Source: a virus
Length of the DNA: 32,571 nucleotides
IMG/VR virus record: IMGVR_UViG_3300029922_000212
Coordinates: 1-32,571 of that record
Reading direction: 5' to 3' (one strand)
In this document: in pieces, positions 8,287-15,797 of the stretch
Layout: every line of letters starts with the position of its first letter
Numbering within the stretch: the stretch's first letter is position 1
The notes under the pieces: generated by a model
Database searches by the model: none
Told to the model about the DNA's origin: nothing
The model's input: only the letters and a program-made list of their open reading frames with translations
Translations under genes and position numbers: made by a program

Positions 8287-9518
8287 TGGCAACCACCAAC
8301 AACTATACCGGAGCCGCATGGAATGGCTCGTTTAAAGAATACAACCCCGGGTTTTATCTCGCACCCGCAATTACCGAAAACAGACTTGTAGAGGCTGGCT
8401 TGGTTAAATTAATGACCGACGTTTCGGGGAAAATTCAGTTCCCTTCGTTGGTTGTTAATCCGCAATACGGCGACATACAAACCACCTATTCTTCTCAAGG
8501 TTCGTTTACCCGAAACCTTACACAGATTGACCCTGTTACAATTGCGGTTAATTTGGACCTGGACAAGTCAGTATTGATTAAAACTTGGGAGGCTGCGCAA
8601 TTAAGACCAGATTACAACCCTATTGAAGCCCCCGACGACCTTACAAGTGCGGTGCTTATGGTAGCTGGCCAGCAAATATCGGCCGATATGCAGCAACTTG
8701 CTATTGCTGGAAAAACAAGCCGGCCGGATATTTATACATTTACCCAATCGTTCACAGGATTTGTTCCTTATGCTATTTCCAACTGTCTGCCAGCGCAAAA
8801 CATTAAGGTAACCCCAACGGCGGCATCAGCTATTGCAACTGCCAGCGGCGTAACAACTGTAACAGTTGCGGATAGTTCTTCGCTTAATCCTGGCGATTAC
8901 ATCACTTTTGACAGCATTACAGCAAGCGGTGTTACGTTTAATGGTTTGAACCCCGTAGGTCGCAGCTACATTGTAGCAGCTGTACCAAGTTCTACCACAT
9001 TCACCATATATGACCCCGTTTATGGTGCTATAACACAAAGTGCAGCGGCAACTGGTGCAACTTTTGCGTTTATTAACTATTCCAACTTCCAGTTGGCAGT
9101 AGCGCAAATTATCCGCTCAATTCCTATTGCAGTTCGTGGCAAACAAGACCAAATACGGATAGTTATACCACAGCATATTGTGGATAGTTATCGCTTAACA
9201 CAATCTTTTGCTCGTTCGCGCAATTCCAGCTATGGCGATTTCAGCCTTAATCTTGGCGAAGTGGATGCCTACACGTTTAACGCAATGGGCTTTACTTTTG
9301 AAGTTGTGCCAACGGCTCCGCCCAATACAATGATTGCGTATATACCTGATAACCTTGTATATAGCACTAACACAAATGTAAATGGCCCGGCAGGACCTAC
9401 ATTGCGTATAATTGATATGTCAATGAGCAATGGCGATAACGTGCTACGCTTGATTGCACAATTCGCTTTCGGTGTTCAATTCGGCTTCATAAACGAAGTT
9501 ACCGTTGTTTCCTGTTAA
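8286..9518 (+). CDS. Major capsid protein with inserted beta domain
   Basis: A 410-residue protein directly after the prohead protease, overlapping its stop by TAATG. The N-terminal half (NRLVEAGLVKLMTDVSGKIQ) and the C-terminal half (IRIVIPQHIVDSYRL, then MSMSNGDNVLRLIAQFAFG) read like an HK97-type capsid fold. Residues about 178-262 look different: Val/Thr/Ser/Ala-rich, with LNPGDYITFD and STTFTIYDP motifs, resembling the small beta domain (E1-FCCH-like) often found in phage surface proteins. Position after the protease and before portal/connector genes makes the capsid call firm. The insertion is probably displayed on the outer shell. A hairpin follows the stop. Confidence 0.8.
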   Translation: MATTNNYTGAAWNGSFKEYNPGFYLAPAITENRLVEAGLVKLMTDVSGKIQFPSLVVNPQYGDIQTTYSSQGSFTRNLTQIDPVTIAVNLDLDKSVLIKTWEAAQLRPDYNPIEAPDDLTSAVLMVAGQQISADMQQLAIAGKTSRPDIYTFTQSFTGFVPYAISNCLPAQNIKVTPTAASAIATASGVTTVTVADSSSLNPGDYITFDSITASGVTFNGLNPVGRSYIVAAVPSSTTFTIYDPVYGAITQSAAATGATFAFINYSNFQLAVAQIIRSIPIAVRGKQDQIRIVIPQHIVDSYRLTQSFARSRNSSYGDFSLNLGEVDAYTFNAMGFTFEVVPTAPPNTMIAYIPDNLVYSTNTNVNGPAGPTLRIIDMSMSNGDNVLRLIAQFAFGVQFGFINEVTVVSC

Positions 9519-9523
9519 TTCAT

Positions 9524-9543
9524 AGCCCGATTAATTTCGGGCT
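9524..9543 (+). terminator. Short hairpin after the capsid gene
   Basis: A 7-bp stem (AGCCCGA with TCGGGCT) around a 6-base loop lies 5 bases after the capsid stop. It lacks a U-tract, so it may be an attenuator or mRNA-stabilising hairpin that boosts capsid mRNA over downstream genes rather than a full terminator. Confidence 0.55.
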
Positions 9544-9566
9544 TAACCTATAAACAAAATAAAAAT

Positions 9567-10145
9567 ATGAGCGCATGTTCCGCTATTGTATTTAACTCAA
9601 CGGATGAATTAGGCTGCTTCGCATTAGGAGGTTACCAAAAAGAAGTAATTTTCTTTGATTGGCAAACAGCTTTTGACGGCGCAGGCATTTCGCTTGACGC
9701 GAATGGAAATGTTACAAATCTTGACCCCGTAAGTTGCTTTGGCTACAAAATAGTTTCTGGCCTAAACGTTATAACAGCTTCCTCCAAATCGGCTCGAGTT
9801 AATGGTGTTCCCGTTTTTACCGATACGGTAACAATTCCTTTGGGAGTTGTTAGCTCGACGAATTTGGATGCGCTGAATCAACTTATTGCTATGGAGAAAG
9901 TAGTTATGATTTTAAGGCGAAACGGAAGCGGAAACGGTGCAACAAACGCAGAGCTTTACGAGGTTTACGGGATAGAAGACGGTTTATATGTTTCAACATC
10001 GGACGGCGAAAGCGGTGCTACGCCCGAAGCGTTGAACAAAAACACGCTTGTTTTCACAGGTGCGGGTACGCAATTACCTTGCTTCGTTCTAAGTGGTAGC
10101 GGATATGCTGGCGACGAGGCCATTGTTAATGGCATACTATCCTAA
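9567..10145 (+). CDS. Structural protein, possible tail tube or head decoration
   Basis: A 192-residue beta-rich protein. Features include VFNSTDELGCFALGGYQKE at the N-terminus and a Gly/Ser-rich C-terminal part (LVFTGAGTQLPCFVLSG). Length and composition fit a major tail tube protein or a capsid-associated protein. The gene follows the capsid gene after a hairpin, and its stop overlaps the next ATG (TAATG). Tail tube genes usually lie beside the tape measure, so the position here leaves both options open. Confidence 0.45.
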   Translation: MSACSAIVFNSTDELGCFALGGYQKEVIFFDWQTAFDGAGISLDANGNVTNLDPVSCFGYKIVSGLNVITASSKSARVNGVPVFTDTVTIPLGVVSSTNLDALNQLIAMEKVVMILRRNGSGNGATNAELYEVYGIEDGLYVSTSDGESGATPEALNKNTLVFTGAGTQLPCFVLSGSGYAGDEAIVNGILS

Positions 10146-10663
10146 TGCTTTCAGCCGATGAAATTCGGAAAATAGCCGATAAAGGAACGGATAGAAAGGT
10201 GATAGCTACCTATCTATCCGTTTTTGGTAAAAACATAACAGGGTGCATCCCCTGCCAAATGAAAGATGCAAAAATTGAACTTAAAATTTACGCTAAAAAT
10301 ATGCCACGCGATACCGTTGTTTTACCAGTAGCCACCCCTGTGGCTGATAGCCCATATTATGCACTTGCGCCCGGATTTTCAAACGCAGACAGCGTTATGG
10401 GTTTAGGGAAAATAAGCCCCATAACGGAGGAAAAAGTGCTTCAATTCTCCAAAAAAAGGCCAGATTTGTTCGTGCTTACTCCCGCTGGGATATCGTCCGG
10501 ACTTATTCACCCGCCAGTAAATGGAAGTAACAGGCCAGCTCCGGTTGTTCCAAGCGCACCCGCACCCGCACCAACTTCAGCACCCGCAACACCTAGCGCA
10601 CCAGGTACTCCAGTTGTTCCGCCTGTTAATTCAGGTTCAACAACAACTAATTCCAATTCATAA
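10145..10663 (+). CDS. Unknown structural-region protein with Cys pair and Pro/Ala tail
   Basis: A 172-residue protein translationally coupled to the preceding gene. The N-terminal part (ADKGTDRKVIATYLSVFGKN, then GCIPCQMKDAKIELKIYAKN) forms a small helical domain with a Cys-x-x-Cys pair, a pattern I associate with small proteins in Bacteroidota phage head regions. Residues about 120-172 are a low-complexity Pro/Ala/Thr/Ser tail that is likely disordered. Function unknown; the context suggests head assembly or head-tail joining. Confidence 0.5.
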   Translation: MLSADEIRKIADKGTDRKVIATYLSVFGKNITGCIPCQMKDAKIELKIYAKNMPRDTVVLPVATPVADSPYYALAPGFSNADSVMGLGKISPITEEKVLQFSKKRPDLFVLTPAGISSGLIHPPVNGSNRPAPVVPSAPAPAPTSAPATPSAPGTPVVPPVNSGSTTTNSNS

Positions 10664-10678
10664 TAATAAATTGGTGTA

Positions 10679-12070
10679 ATGAGCCTAAGCGAAGACGCGA
10701 TAAAGTTTAACAAGGAACACCCCAATATTCCCCGAGAACTCAACCCGCACGCTATTTCTGATTCCAGAAAGAAGGCACAAATGCGCCTTGCGCATAACCT
10801 GCATTACAAGCAATCAGGTTACATTCAGATTGCTTGGGGCGATGGGCAATGGTTTAATTGCGTGCCTCAAATTTTGGAAGATGCCGCTTTAAATTCGGGC
10901 GTAGCCAAAACTTCCATGCGTACTAAAGTGGATTTTTGTTTGGGCGATGGCTTTAAATACGAGCCTTATAACCTTTTATCAGTCAGCGACGAGCAAGACC
11001 CACAAGCAAATGGTTATGCGCCAATTTTGAATTGTTTAAGGGAAGTGCTAAATTATGCCGTTTTTTACGATGGTGCATTTGCTTTAAGAATTTATCGCAA
11101 CCCACAAACTGGCAATATATGCCTGATAAAACCCTGCAATTTAGGCAACCTGCGTATTGGCATTACCAATAAAAACGACACGCGCGTATTCAGGTATAAC
11201 CAGTTTACAAATCGGCTAATGTATAGCGTTGGCTGGGATGAATTTTTGCCAGAATACAACCCCGATTTGTCCATGCAAGATATTACAGCAATGATAGACT
11301 TGCAGGTTAAGAATCATGGAAGGTATTGCGGGGAGATTTATTACCACTACATAGAAGAGCCTGGCGCACCTTATTATCCTATACCTGCCGCTTTCCGGTC
11401 GCTGGATTTGGTTAAAGGCGTTTCTGCATCTGAAAAGGCTTTCAACAAAAAGGCTATGCAAAGTTGGATTGGTAATTTTGTTTTGAAAATCCCAAAATTA
11501 AGCAATGAAACGGGGAATAATGGACAGCCTAGCGAAAAAGAGATATTTATGGCTGGCATAAAAGCCCAAAGTACAGGCGATGCCGATAATACTATCATTC
11601 TGTTAGAAAACGATGGTAGCGGCACAGGGCCAGATGTATCCATGTTAAACAACACCGCTGCGCCTGCGCAAATGGTTGATGTAATTGCCAATGGAGCAAT
11701 GGAGGTTTGCAAGTTGTATCAGGTAGACCCTGTTTTAGCAGGCTATGCTTTACCGGGGCAACTGGGCAATGTCCAACAAATTGTTAATGCTCAAAAAATG
11801 CTAAACAGCCATTGTAAGGGCATAATACAACCTATTTTAGACGCTATAAATCCAATGCTTTTGGATATGGGCATTAGCTTGCCCCAGCCACTTGAAATTA
11901 AAGAATCCAATCAATTCCAGTATGTAGATGCACACGTTGCGCCCTGGTTGTTTGGGGCAATGACAAAAAGCCAAGCACTCGGCGTTTATGATTTGGATTT
12001 AGATTCGTCTATATCAGATGGTCCTATGCCGGCAGCGCCACCCCCAGTGCGCGCAATACCTAACCAGTAA
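10679..12070 (+). CDS. Portal protein
   Basis: A 463-residue protein with the general portal layout: helical N-terminus, a central beta-rich part with FYDGAFALRIYRNPQTG, and a C-terminal helical region (QQIVNAQKMLNSHCKGIIQP). It ends in an Ala/Pro-rich disordered tail. The portal is the dodecameric ring at the capsid vertex through which DNA enters and leaves and to which the terminase docks. It lies downstream of the protease and capsid genes instead of directly after terL, which is unusual. The ATG is 16 bases after the previous stop. The 197-aa connector gene begins 5 bases after its stop. Confidence 0.75.
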   Translation: MSLSEDAIKFNKEHPNIPRELNPHAISDSRKKAQMRLAHNLHYKQSGYIQIAWGDGQWFNCVPQILEDAALNSGVAKTSMRTKVDFCLGDGFKYEPYNLLSVSDEQDPQANGYAPILNCLREVLNYAVFYDGAFALRIYRNPQTGNICLIKPCNLGNLRIGITNKNDTRVFRYNQFTNRLMYSVGWDEFLPEYNPDLSMQDITAMIDLQVKNHGRYCGEIYYHYIEEPGAPYYPIPAAFRSLDLVKGVSASEKAFNKKAMQSWIGNFVLKIPKLSNETGNNGQPSEKEIFMAGIKAQSTGDADNTIILLENDGSGTGPDVSMLNNTAAPAQMVDVIANGAMEVCKLYQVDPVLAGYALPGQLGNVQQIVNAQKMLNSHCKGIIQPILDAINPMLLDMGISLPQPLEIKESNQFQYVDAHVAPWLFGAMTKSQALGVYDLDLDSSISDGPMPAAPPPVRAIPNQ

Positions 12071-12074
12071 CACA

Positions 12075-12668
12075 ATGGCAACTTACCTTACTTTTCCGCA
12101 GCTTCAAAATATAGTTCCGGCAACTATAACCGATTTTAATAACCTCACAATTAACCCAATTATTGAGGAGGCATTTCGCACGGTTAATTTTAGCTTGCCT
12201 GTTTCTATGCAACCAATTTTGGCAACGCAGAATTTTACAGGTTTGCCCGAATTGGAGGCTTTTTGGGTTAATTATATACAGCGGTGGGTGGCTTTTCAAG
12301 TTGCCCAAGATTTATTTGCATTTGGCAATGTGAAACTTACAACTGATGGTGCACGAACTTTTAACGACCAATTCAGCCAAACAAGTGTGCCTGCCGAACA
12401 AAACAAAGCAAATAATTATTTGAATAAACTTTTGACAAACAACGTCAATCGTGCACTATATTACTACCAATCAGTTCAATACGTATTTGACGGCGTGGCA
12501 TATCCGCCAACACCCAATATGCAAGGGTTTTGGAATGCAGCATGGTCTGGTTTGCAATATGGCTATTGGAGTGGCTTTGGCTGGGGCTGGAACGGCGGCT
12601 CAAATGGCTTTTTTCCATATAATTACAACACTACGCCAAATTTAAATTGGGGGGTAACAATATTTTAA
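12075..12668 (+). CDS. Head-completion / connector protein candidate
   Basis: A 197-residue protein directly downstream of the portal gene. Helical N-terminal two thirds (VNYIQRWVAFQVAQDLFAFG; AEQNKANNYLNKLLTNNVNR) fit the small helical head-completion proteins found at this position in Bacteroidota phages. The last 50 residues are very rich in Gly, Trp, Tyr, Phe and Asn (FWNAAWSGLQYGYWSGFGWG), an unusual sticky tail. I use the ATG at 12075 rather than an in-frame upstream start that would overlap the portal gene. Confidence 0.5.
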   Translation: MATYLTFPQLQNIVPATITDFNNLTINPIIEEAFRTVNFSLPVSMQPILATQNFTGLPELEAFWVNYIQRWVAFQVAQDLFAFGNVKLTTDGARTFNDQFSQTSVPAEQNKANNYLNKLLTNNVNRALYYYQSVQYVFDGVAYPPTPNMQGFWNAAWSGLQYGYWSGFGWGWNGGSNGFFPYNYNTTPNLNWGVTIF

Positions 12669-12672
12669 AATC

Positions 12673-13017
12673 ATGGGCATCCTAATTCAAAATGCGCAGT
12701 ATCAGGACTTGGAAACCTTTTGCGGAGAGGCAATAGAGGATTTTGTCGTTTACCCTGCATCCGGCCAAAGTTTCACTATTGACCCCGAAACGATTACAGG
12801 TATTACTTTTGATGTTTGGAAAACAAACACGGCAGGGGAAAATTTACTACATTTGGAACTTGGAAGCGGGGTTGTTATTGGCGAAGGCAACATTAACATA
12901 ACCGCCGCAACACCTAATTACAATGGTTATGCAGGAGGAGCTACTTATAGGTTAAGAGCAACAACTTCATCGGGAACACAAACTTTAGTTTACGGCTCGT
13001 TTAATATTTTACAATAA
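12673..13017 (+). CDS. Small beta-rich virion protein
   Basis: A 114-residue protein with TFDVWKTNTAGENLLHLELG and a C-terminal YGSFNILQ strand. It looks like one immunoglobulin-like or BppU-N-type beta domain, such as those in small tail-fibre or decoration proteins. It starts 4 bases after the connector gene, and its stop overlaps the endolysin start (TAATG). Role inferred only from fold style and place. Confidence 0.45.
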   Translation: MGILIQNAQYQDLETFCGEAIEDFVVYPASGQSFTIDPETITGITFDVWKTNTAGENLLHLELGSGVVIGEGNINITAATPNYNGYAGGATYRLRATTSSGTQTLVYGSFNILQ

Positions 13018-13487
13018 TGGAACTTAACAACGAAGGTTGGGCTTTCTTAGAACACTTTGAAGGTGTTAGGCGGGAACCGTATTTGGATACAAAAGGCATC
13101 CCAACTATTGGCGATGGCAACACTTTCTACCCCGATGGCCGGAAGGTTACCATGAGCGACCCGCCGCTAACGCTTAACCAGCTTCACGTTTTAGCAAAAA
13201 GCATTGAAGTTAAATTTGACGAGGCAATTATAAAATCATTGCCAGGAGTTAATCTAATGCAAACACAATTTAACGCACTGGTTTGCTTTGTATGGAATAT
13301 TGGCCCCGAGGCTTGGGTACATAGTAGTGTTTGCAAAGCTATATTGGAAGGCAGGCCTGCCGAAACAATTAAGGCAGATTGGCAAATGTGGCGAAACCCG
13401 CCAGTATTGGCGCACCGCCGCAATGTTGAATTTCACTATTTCAACACCGGAATTATTGATTACAACGTTAATAACGAAACAGCATAA
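13017..13487 (+). CDS. Endolysin, GH24 (T4-type) lysozyme
   Basis: A 156-residue muramidase that cleaves the glycan strand of peptidoglycan at lysis. The GH24 catalytic triad pattern is intact: Glu15 in LEHFEGVRREPY, Asp24 in YLDTKG and Thr30 in PTIGDGNT. A long helical C-terminal lobe follows (MQTQFNALVCFVWNIG). No signal peptide is visible, so export should depend on a holin. The next gene starts inside its stop (TAATG), tying it to the holin candidate at 13487. Confidence 0.92.
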   Translation: MELNNEGWAFLEHFEGVRREPYLDTKGIPTIGDGNTFYPDGRKVTMSDPPLTLNQLHVLAKSIEVKFDEAIIKSLPGVNLMQTQFNALVCFVWNIGPEAWVHSSVCKAILEGRPAETIKADWQMWRNPPVLAHRRNVEFHYFNTGIIDYNVNNETA

Positions 13488-13726
13488 TGCGCCATTTCCG
13501 AACACTTTGGCAATTAACCGATAACCCATTGGGCGAAATTTTGCTCTATGGGTTTTCATGCTTTAAATTTATAGATAGCCTTTATAAAACATTTGTGGAG
13601 CATTATACAGACCTTATTTCAATAGCCACTTCACTTATGAGTTTACTGTTTGTATCTTTAAGCGTGGTTGTGTTAATTAAAAACAACTTCCTGAAAAACG
13701 ATAAGGGCACCGAAAGGGGGAAATAA
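13487..13726 (+). CDS. Holin candidate, single TM
   Basis: A 79-residue protein with one strong membrane helix at about residues 42-64 (DLISIATSLMSLLFVSLSVV) and a charged C-terminus (KNNFLKNDKGTERGK). Size, topology and coupling to the endolysin stop suggest a holin. The charged tail would face the cytoplasm. It is followed after 2 bases by a second small membrane protein, so either could be the holin and the other a partner or antiholin. Confidence 0.55.
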   Translation: MRHFRTLWQLTDNPLGEILLYGFSCFKFIDSLYKTFVEHYTDLISIATSLMSLLFVSLSVVVLIKNNFLKNDKGTERGK

Positions 13727-13728
13727 AA

Positions 13729-14052
13729 TTGGGCTTCGTAAGAACTAAAATAGAATGGGCGTTAAGTTCGCTGGATAACGTAACGGCTGGAATGTCTGGC
13801 CGCAAAGCGTATGCCTGCGGGTTAAGTTTTTGCTCATACTACTTGGTTAAGGTTTTTGCTGATTGCCTAATCGCCAAACAGGAATGGGCACAACAATCGT
13901 TTACCGTTGTGCTTGCAATAATCATTATTGCAGTAGGTTTTTTTCTCTCTTTAATAACCGTAAGCCAGTTAATTCAACTCAAAACCGGCACCATAACTAC
14001 TACCACCGAAACCTTAAACCATACGATAAAACAGGAAACCGATGCAAATTGA
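13729..14052 (+). CDS. Two-TM membrane protein, second holin candidate
   Basis: A 107-residue protein starting at TTG 13729, which is supported by a strong GGGGG ribosome site 8 bases upstream. Hydrophobic segments lie at about residues 27-48 and 58-82. The C-terminal 20 residues are Thr-rich and end TIKQETDAN, strikingly like the tail of the HTH protein at 14179. The gene lies in the lysis block and may be a holin, antiholin or pinholin-like partner. No family recognised. Confidence 0.5.
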   Translation: MGFVRTKIEWALSSLDNVTAGMSGRKAYACGLSFCSYYLVKVFADCLIAKQEWAQQSFTVVLAIIIIAVGFFLSLITVSQLIQLKTGTITTTTETLNHTIKQETDAN

Positions 14053-14134
14053 AGGTGAAATATTAAACCCTGATAATGAATACTTTAAAGATATAGAAAC
14101 TATAAAAAATAACATTAACCAAAAAGAAAGATAA
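14042..14134 (+). CDS. Possible 30-aa peptide
   Basis: ATG at 14042 opens a 30-codon acidic reading frame (MQIEGEILNPDNEY...) that overlaps the end of the preceding gene by 11 bases and ends 7 bases before a promoter element. It could be a real small gene or filler. Confidence 0.25.
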   Translation: MQIEGEILNPDNEYFKDIETIKNNINQKER

Positions 14135-14140
14135 AATAGT

Positions 14141-14148
14141 TACCTTTG
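14141..14148 (+). promoter_or_regulatory. Promoter -7 element before the HTH gene
   Basis: TACCTTTGC matches the Bacteroidota -7 consensus and lies 31 bases upstream of the ATG at 14179. No clear TTG is seen at the -33 distance. It would give the HTH gene expression independent of the late operon. Confidence 0.5.
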
Positions 14149-14178
14149 CATCAGTAAAAAAAACAAAACTTTACAGCC

Positions 14179-14523
14179 ATGCAAAATCCGTTTGCCGAAA
14201 TAGAGGCGAGGTTAATAAACATTGAAACCTTGCTTTTTGATTTAATACATAAACCACAAGCTGCCCTGAATGCTGCTAGCATATCGGAGCCGGATGTATG
14301 GTTCAATTTGGATGAATTGGTAGCCTACTTGCCCGACCGCCCGGCCAAAGCAACCGTTTACGGATGGGTGCATACAAGTGTGATACCATACCATAAGGGC
14401 GCAAAAAAATTGCGGTTTCTCAAGTCCGAAATTGATAAGTGGCTGAATGAAGGCCGCAAAACAACCACCACCGAAAGCGCCAATTTGACCATTAAAAAAG
14501 AAACCGAAACAACAAACAACTAA
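14179..14523 (+). CDS. HTH protein, excisionase/MerR-like (HTH_17 type)
   Basis: A 114-residue protein. An N-terminal amphipathic helix (IEARLINIETLLFDLIHKP) is followed by a winged-helix excisionase-like domain at about residues 40-95, ending KKLRFLKSEIDKWLNEGRK. This pattern, where the last helix ends 'S-E-I-D-x-W-L', is typical of HTH_17 proteins in Bacteroidota mobile elements. It has its own promoter element. The Thr-rich C-terminal tail repeats that of the 107-aa membrane protein upstream. No integrase is seen here, so a regulator role is more likely than an excision role. Confidence 0.7.
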   Translation: MQNPFAEIEARLINIETLLFDLIHKPQAALNAASISEPDVWFNLDELVAYLPDRPAKATVYGWVHTSVIPYHKGAKKLRFLKSEIDKWLNEGRKTTTTESANLTIKKETETTNN

Positions 14524-14528
14524 TAATT

Positions 14529-15089
14529 ATGGAACCGATTAGCAATCCGATTGATAATAAAAAAGAATTAACCGAGCGTTTAAGCGCATTTGGCTGGCTT
14601 GTTTTTACCATTGGCATCTTGTTAATGCTTGGCGCAATGATTGAGCGAGGTTGCAGGCGCATACCAACCTCTGTAACACCTGTTACGCACACCGATACAC
14701 TTTATCGTTCAGAAATAAAGCACGATACCGTAAGGCTTGAAGCTGGCGGCGAACCTGCCAAGATAATGAAACCTAACAAGCTGGTTGTTTACCTTCACGA
14801 TACCCTATATCGGGAACGGGTGGTGCACGATACAATTATTACAGGCGTTCAATTAACTGGCAATAAGTTAGATGTAGACGTTATTGCGCCTGATGGCAAG
14901 GAAGAAACTAAGGTTTACAACATGCCAGCATTGCCGGATACCCTTAATATTAACCGCCGGGGCGACGCTAACGCCTTTCAGGTATATGGAATGCCTAAAA
15001 AAAAAGAACTCACCAGGTGGCAGAAAACCCGCAATATAGGGCTTGTTATACTTGGAAGCGGGATTGTTGGTTATGCGCTGCATAAGTAA
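14529..15089 (+). CDS. Two-TM envelope protein with His-Asp-Thr repeats, spanin-like candidate
   Basis: A 186-residue protein. A membrane helix at about residues 20-38 is followed by a long, probably periplasmic segment, then a second helix at about residues 168-184. The periplasmic part contains four spaced (H/T)-D-T motifs: TDTLYR, HDTVR, HDTLYR and HDTII. The gene closes the lysis block, starting 5 bases after the HTH gene, so a role in outer-membrane disruption or envelope sensing is plausible. No classic spanin coiled coil or lipobox is visible. Function unassigned. Confidence 0.5.
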   Translation: MEPISNPIDNKKELTERLSAFGWLVFTIGILLMLGAMIERGCRRIPTSVTPVTHTDTLYRSEIKHDTVRLEAGGEPAKIMKPNKLVVYLHDTLYRERVVHDTIITGVQLTGNKLDVDVIAPDGKEETKVYNMPALPDTLNINRRGDANAFQVYGMPKKKELTRWQKTRNIGLVILGSGIVGYALHK

Positions 15090-15098
15090 AAAAAAGAA

Positions 15099-15133
15099 CC
15101 CGTTAGCATGATTTTCATCAGGGGCATAACGGG
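15099..15133 (+). terminator. Imperfect hairpin after the envelope-protein gene
   Basis: CCCGTTA pairs with TAACGGG, extended by GC/GC around a bulged A, enclosing a small inner stem (TGAT/ATCA). It begins 9 bases after the stop at 15089. No U-tract, so terminator function is uncertain. Confidence 0.4.
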
Positions 15134-15206
15134 AATAGTATGCGGCAGCTAGTGCTTTTTCAACACCACAAAATTACATATTTTTTTATTCCTGCCAAAA
15201 TTATTT

Positions 15207-15214
15207 TACCTTTG
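15207..15214 (+). promoter_or_regulatory. Promoter -7 element before the 74-aa gene
   Basis: TACCTTTGA lies 36 bases upstream of the ATG at 15250, in an AT-rich stretch. The -33 region has only a T-run, so support is partial. Confidence 0.45.
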
Positions 15215-15249
15215 AGCCTGCATTAACCCCCTTGTAACCCCTTACTAAA

Positions 15250-15474
15250 ATGGCATTAACCCTTACTGGCTCGGCTGTAATTGGAAAAATTACTCCCGCT
15301 TCTTATTCCGTTGAAATACACTACCCCGCGCCTATTGGCACTATTGTTGCCACAATTTCCGCCGACGATTTAGGCGCAACCACTACTGGCGATACCTTTC
15401 CGGTTACCTTCGGCGAACAACCTGCCGCCCTGGCCGAAACAAGCGGTGTAACCACCGATGCAACTCCCGCATGA
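15250..15474 (+). CDS. Small Thr/Ala-rich protein, function unknown
   Basis: A 74-residue protein (MALTLTGSAVIGKITPASYS...) with alternating beta-type hydrophobics and an Ala/Thr-rich end, no Cys and no membrane helix. It stands alone between its own promoter element and a very strong terminator. Composition suggests a secreted or virion-associated beta protein. Nothing recognised. Confidence 0.45.
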   Translation: MALTLTGSAVIGKITPASYSVEIHYPAPIGTIVATISADDLGATTTGDTFPVTFGEQPAALAETSGVTTDATPA

Positions 15475-15500
15475 AGCTGGTGGAAACATTGGTTTAACCG

Positions 15501-15545
15501 AATTAAAAAAGCCCTTACCGAGTTATGGTGAGGGCTTTTTTAATT
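15501..15545. terminator. Strong bidirectional terminator
   Basis: A perfect 15-bp stem (AATTAAAAAAGCCCT with AGGGCTTTTTTAATT) around a 15-base loop, with A/T runs on both sides. It ends the plus-strand lysis region and the minus-strand accessory operon, whose last gene's final codons lie inside it. Confidence 0.9.
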
Positions 15546-15702
15546 TATCAAACATTTCATTGAGTTTAGCTATTTCATTTTTTTCAACATTCAGTTCTAT
15601 CAACGCTTCATCCCAATCAACCTCAACATAATTGCCTAACATGTAATGTTTATTAGGCGGGAGCGGAACTTTGTTTTTAGACTTTAAATAGGATGTTTTC
15701 AT
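15523..15702 (-). CDS. Small protein at the end of the leftward operon
   Basis: A 59-residue protein, basic at the start (MKTSYLKSKNKVPLPPNKHY) and acidic-helical at the end. A longer in-frame start at 15813 would translate the terminator at 15720-15754 and overlap the upstream gene, so I use the ATG at 15702. It lies between two near-identical terminators, so its expression needs readthrough or an unseen promoter. No family recognised. Confidence 0.4.
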   Translation of the reverse strand: MKTSYLKSKNKVPLPPNKHYMLGNYVEVDWDEALIELNVEKNEIAKLNEMFDKLKKPSP

Positions 15703-15719
15703 CTTTTTTGCCGTATTAA

Positions 15720-15754
15720 AAAAAGCCCTTGCCGAATTGTGGTGAGGGCTTTTT
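15720..15754. terminator. Second terminator, copy of the one at 15501
   Basis: A 10-bp stem AAAAAGCCCT / AGGGCTTTTT with a 15-base loop. The loop and stem are nearly the same as in the terminator at 15501-15545, so the two are duplicated elements flanking the 59-aa gene. It lies 16 bases after the stop of the 152-aa gene. Confidence 0.8.
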
Positions 15755-15764
15755 GGTTTAGCGT

Positions 15765-15797
15765 ATTGGTTTATGTGGTTATGTTGAATATTCCGTA
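15765..15797. repeat. 33-bp direct repeat, copy 1
   Basis: Identical to 16879-16911. It covers the downstream flank and the C-terminal codons (YGIFNITT) of the 152-aa gene. It marks the 3' boundary of a gene duplication. Confidence 0.9.
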
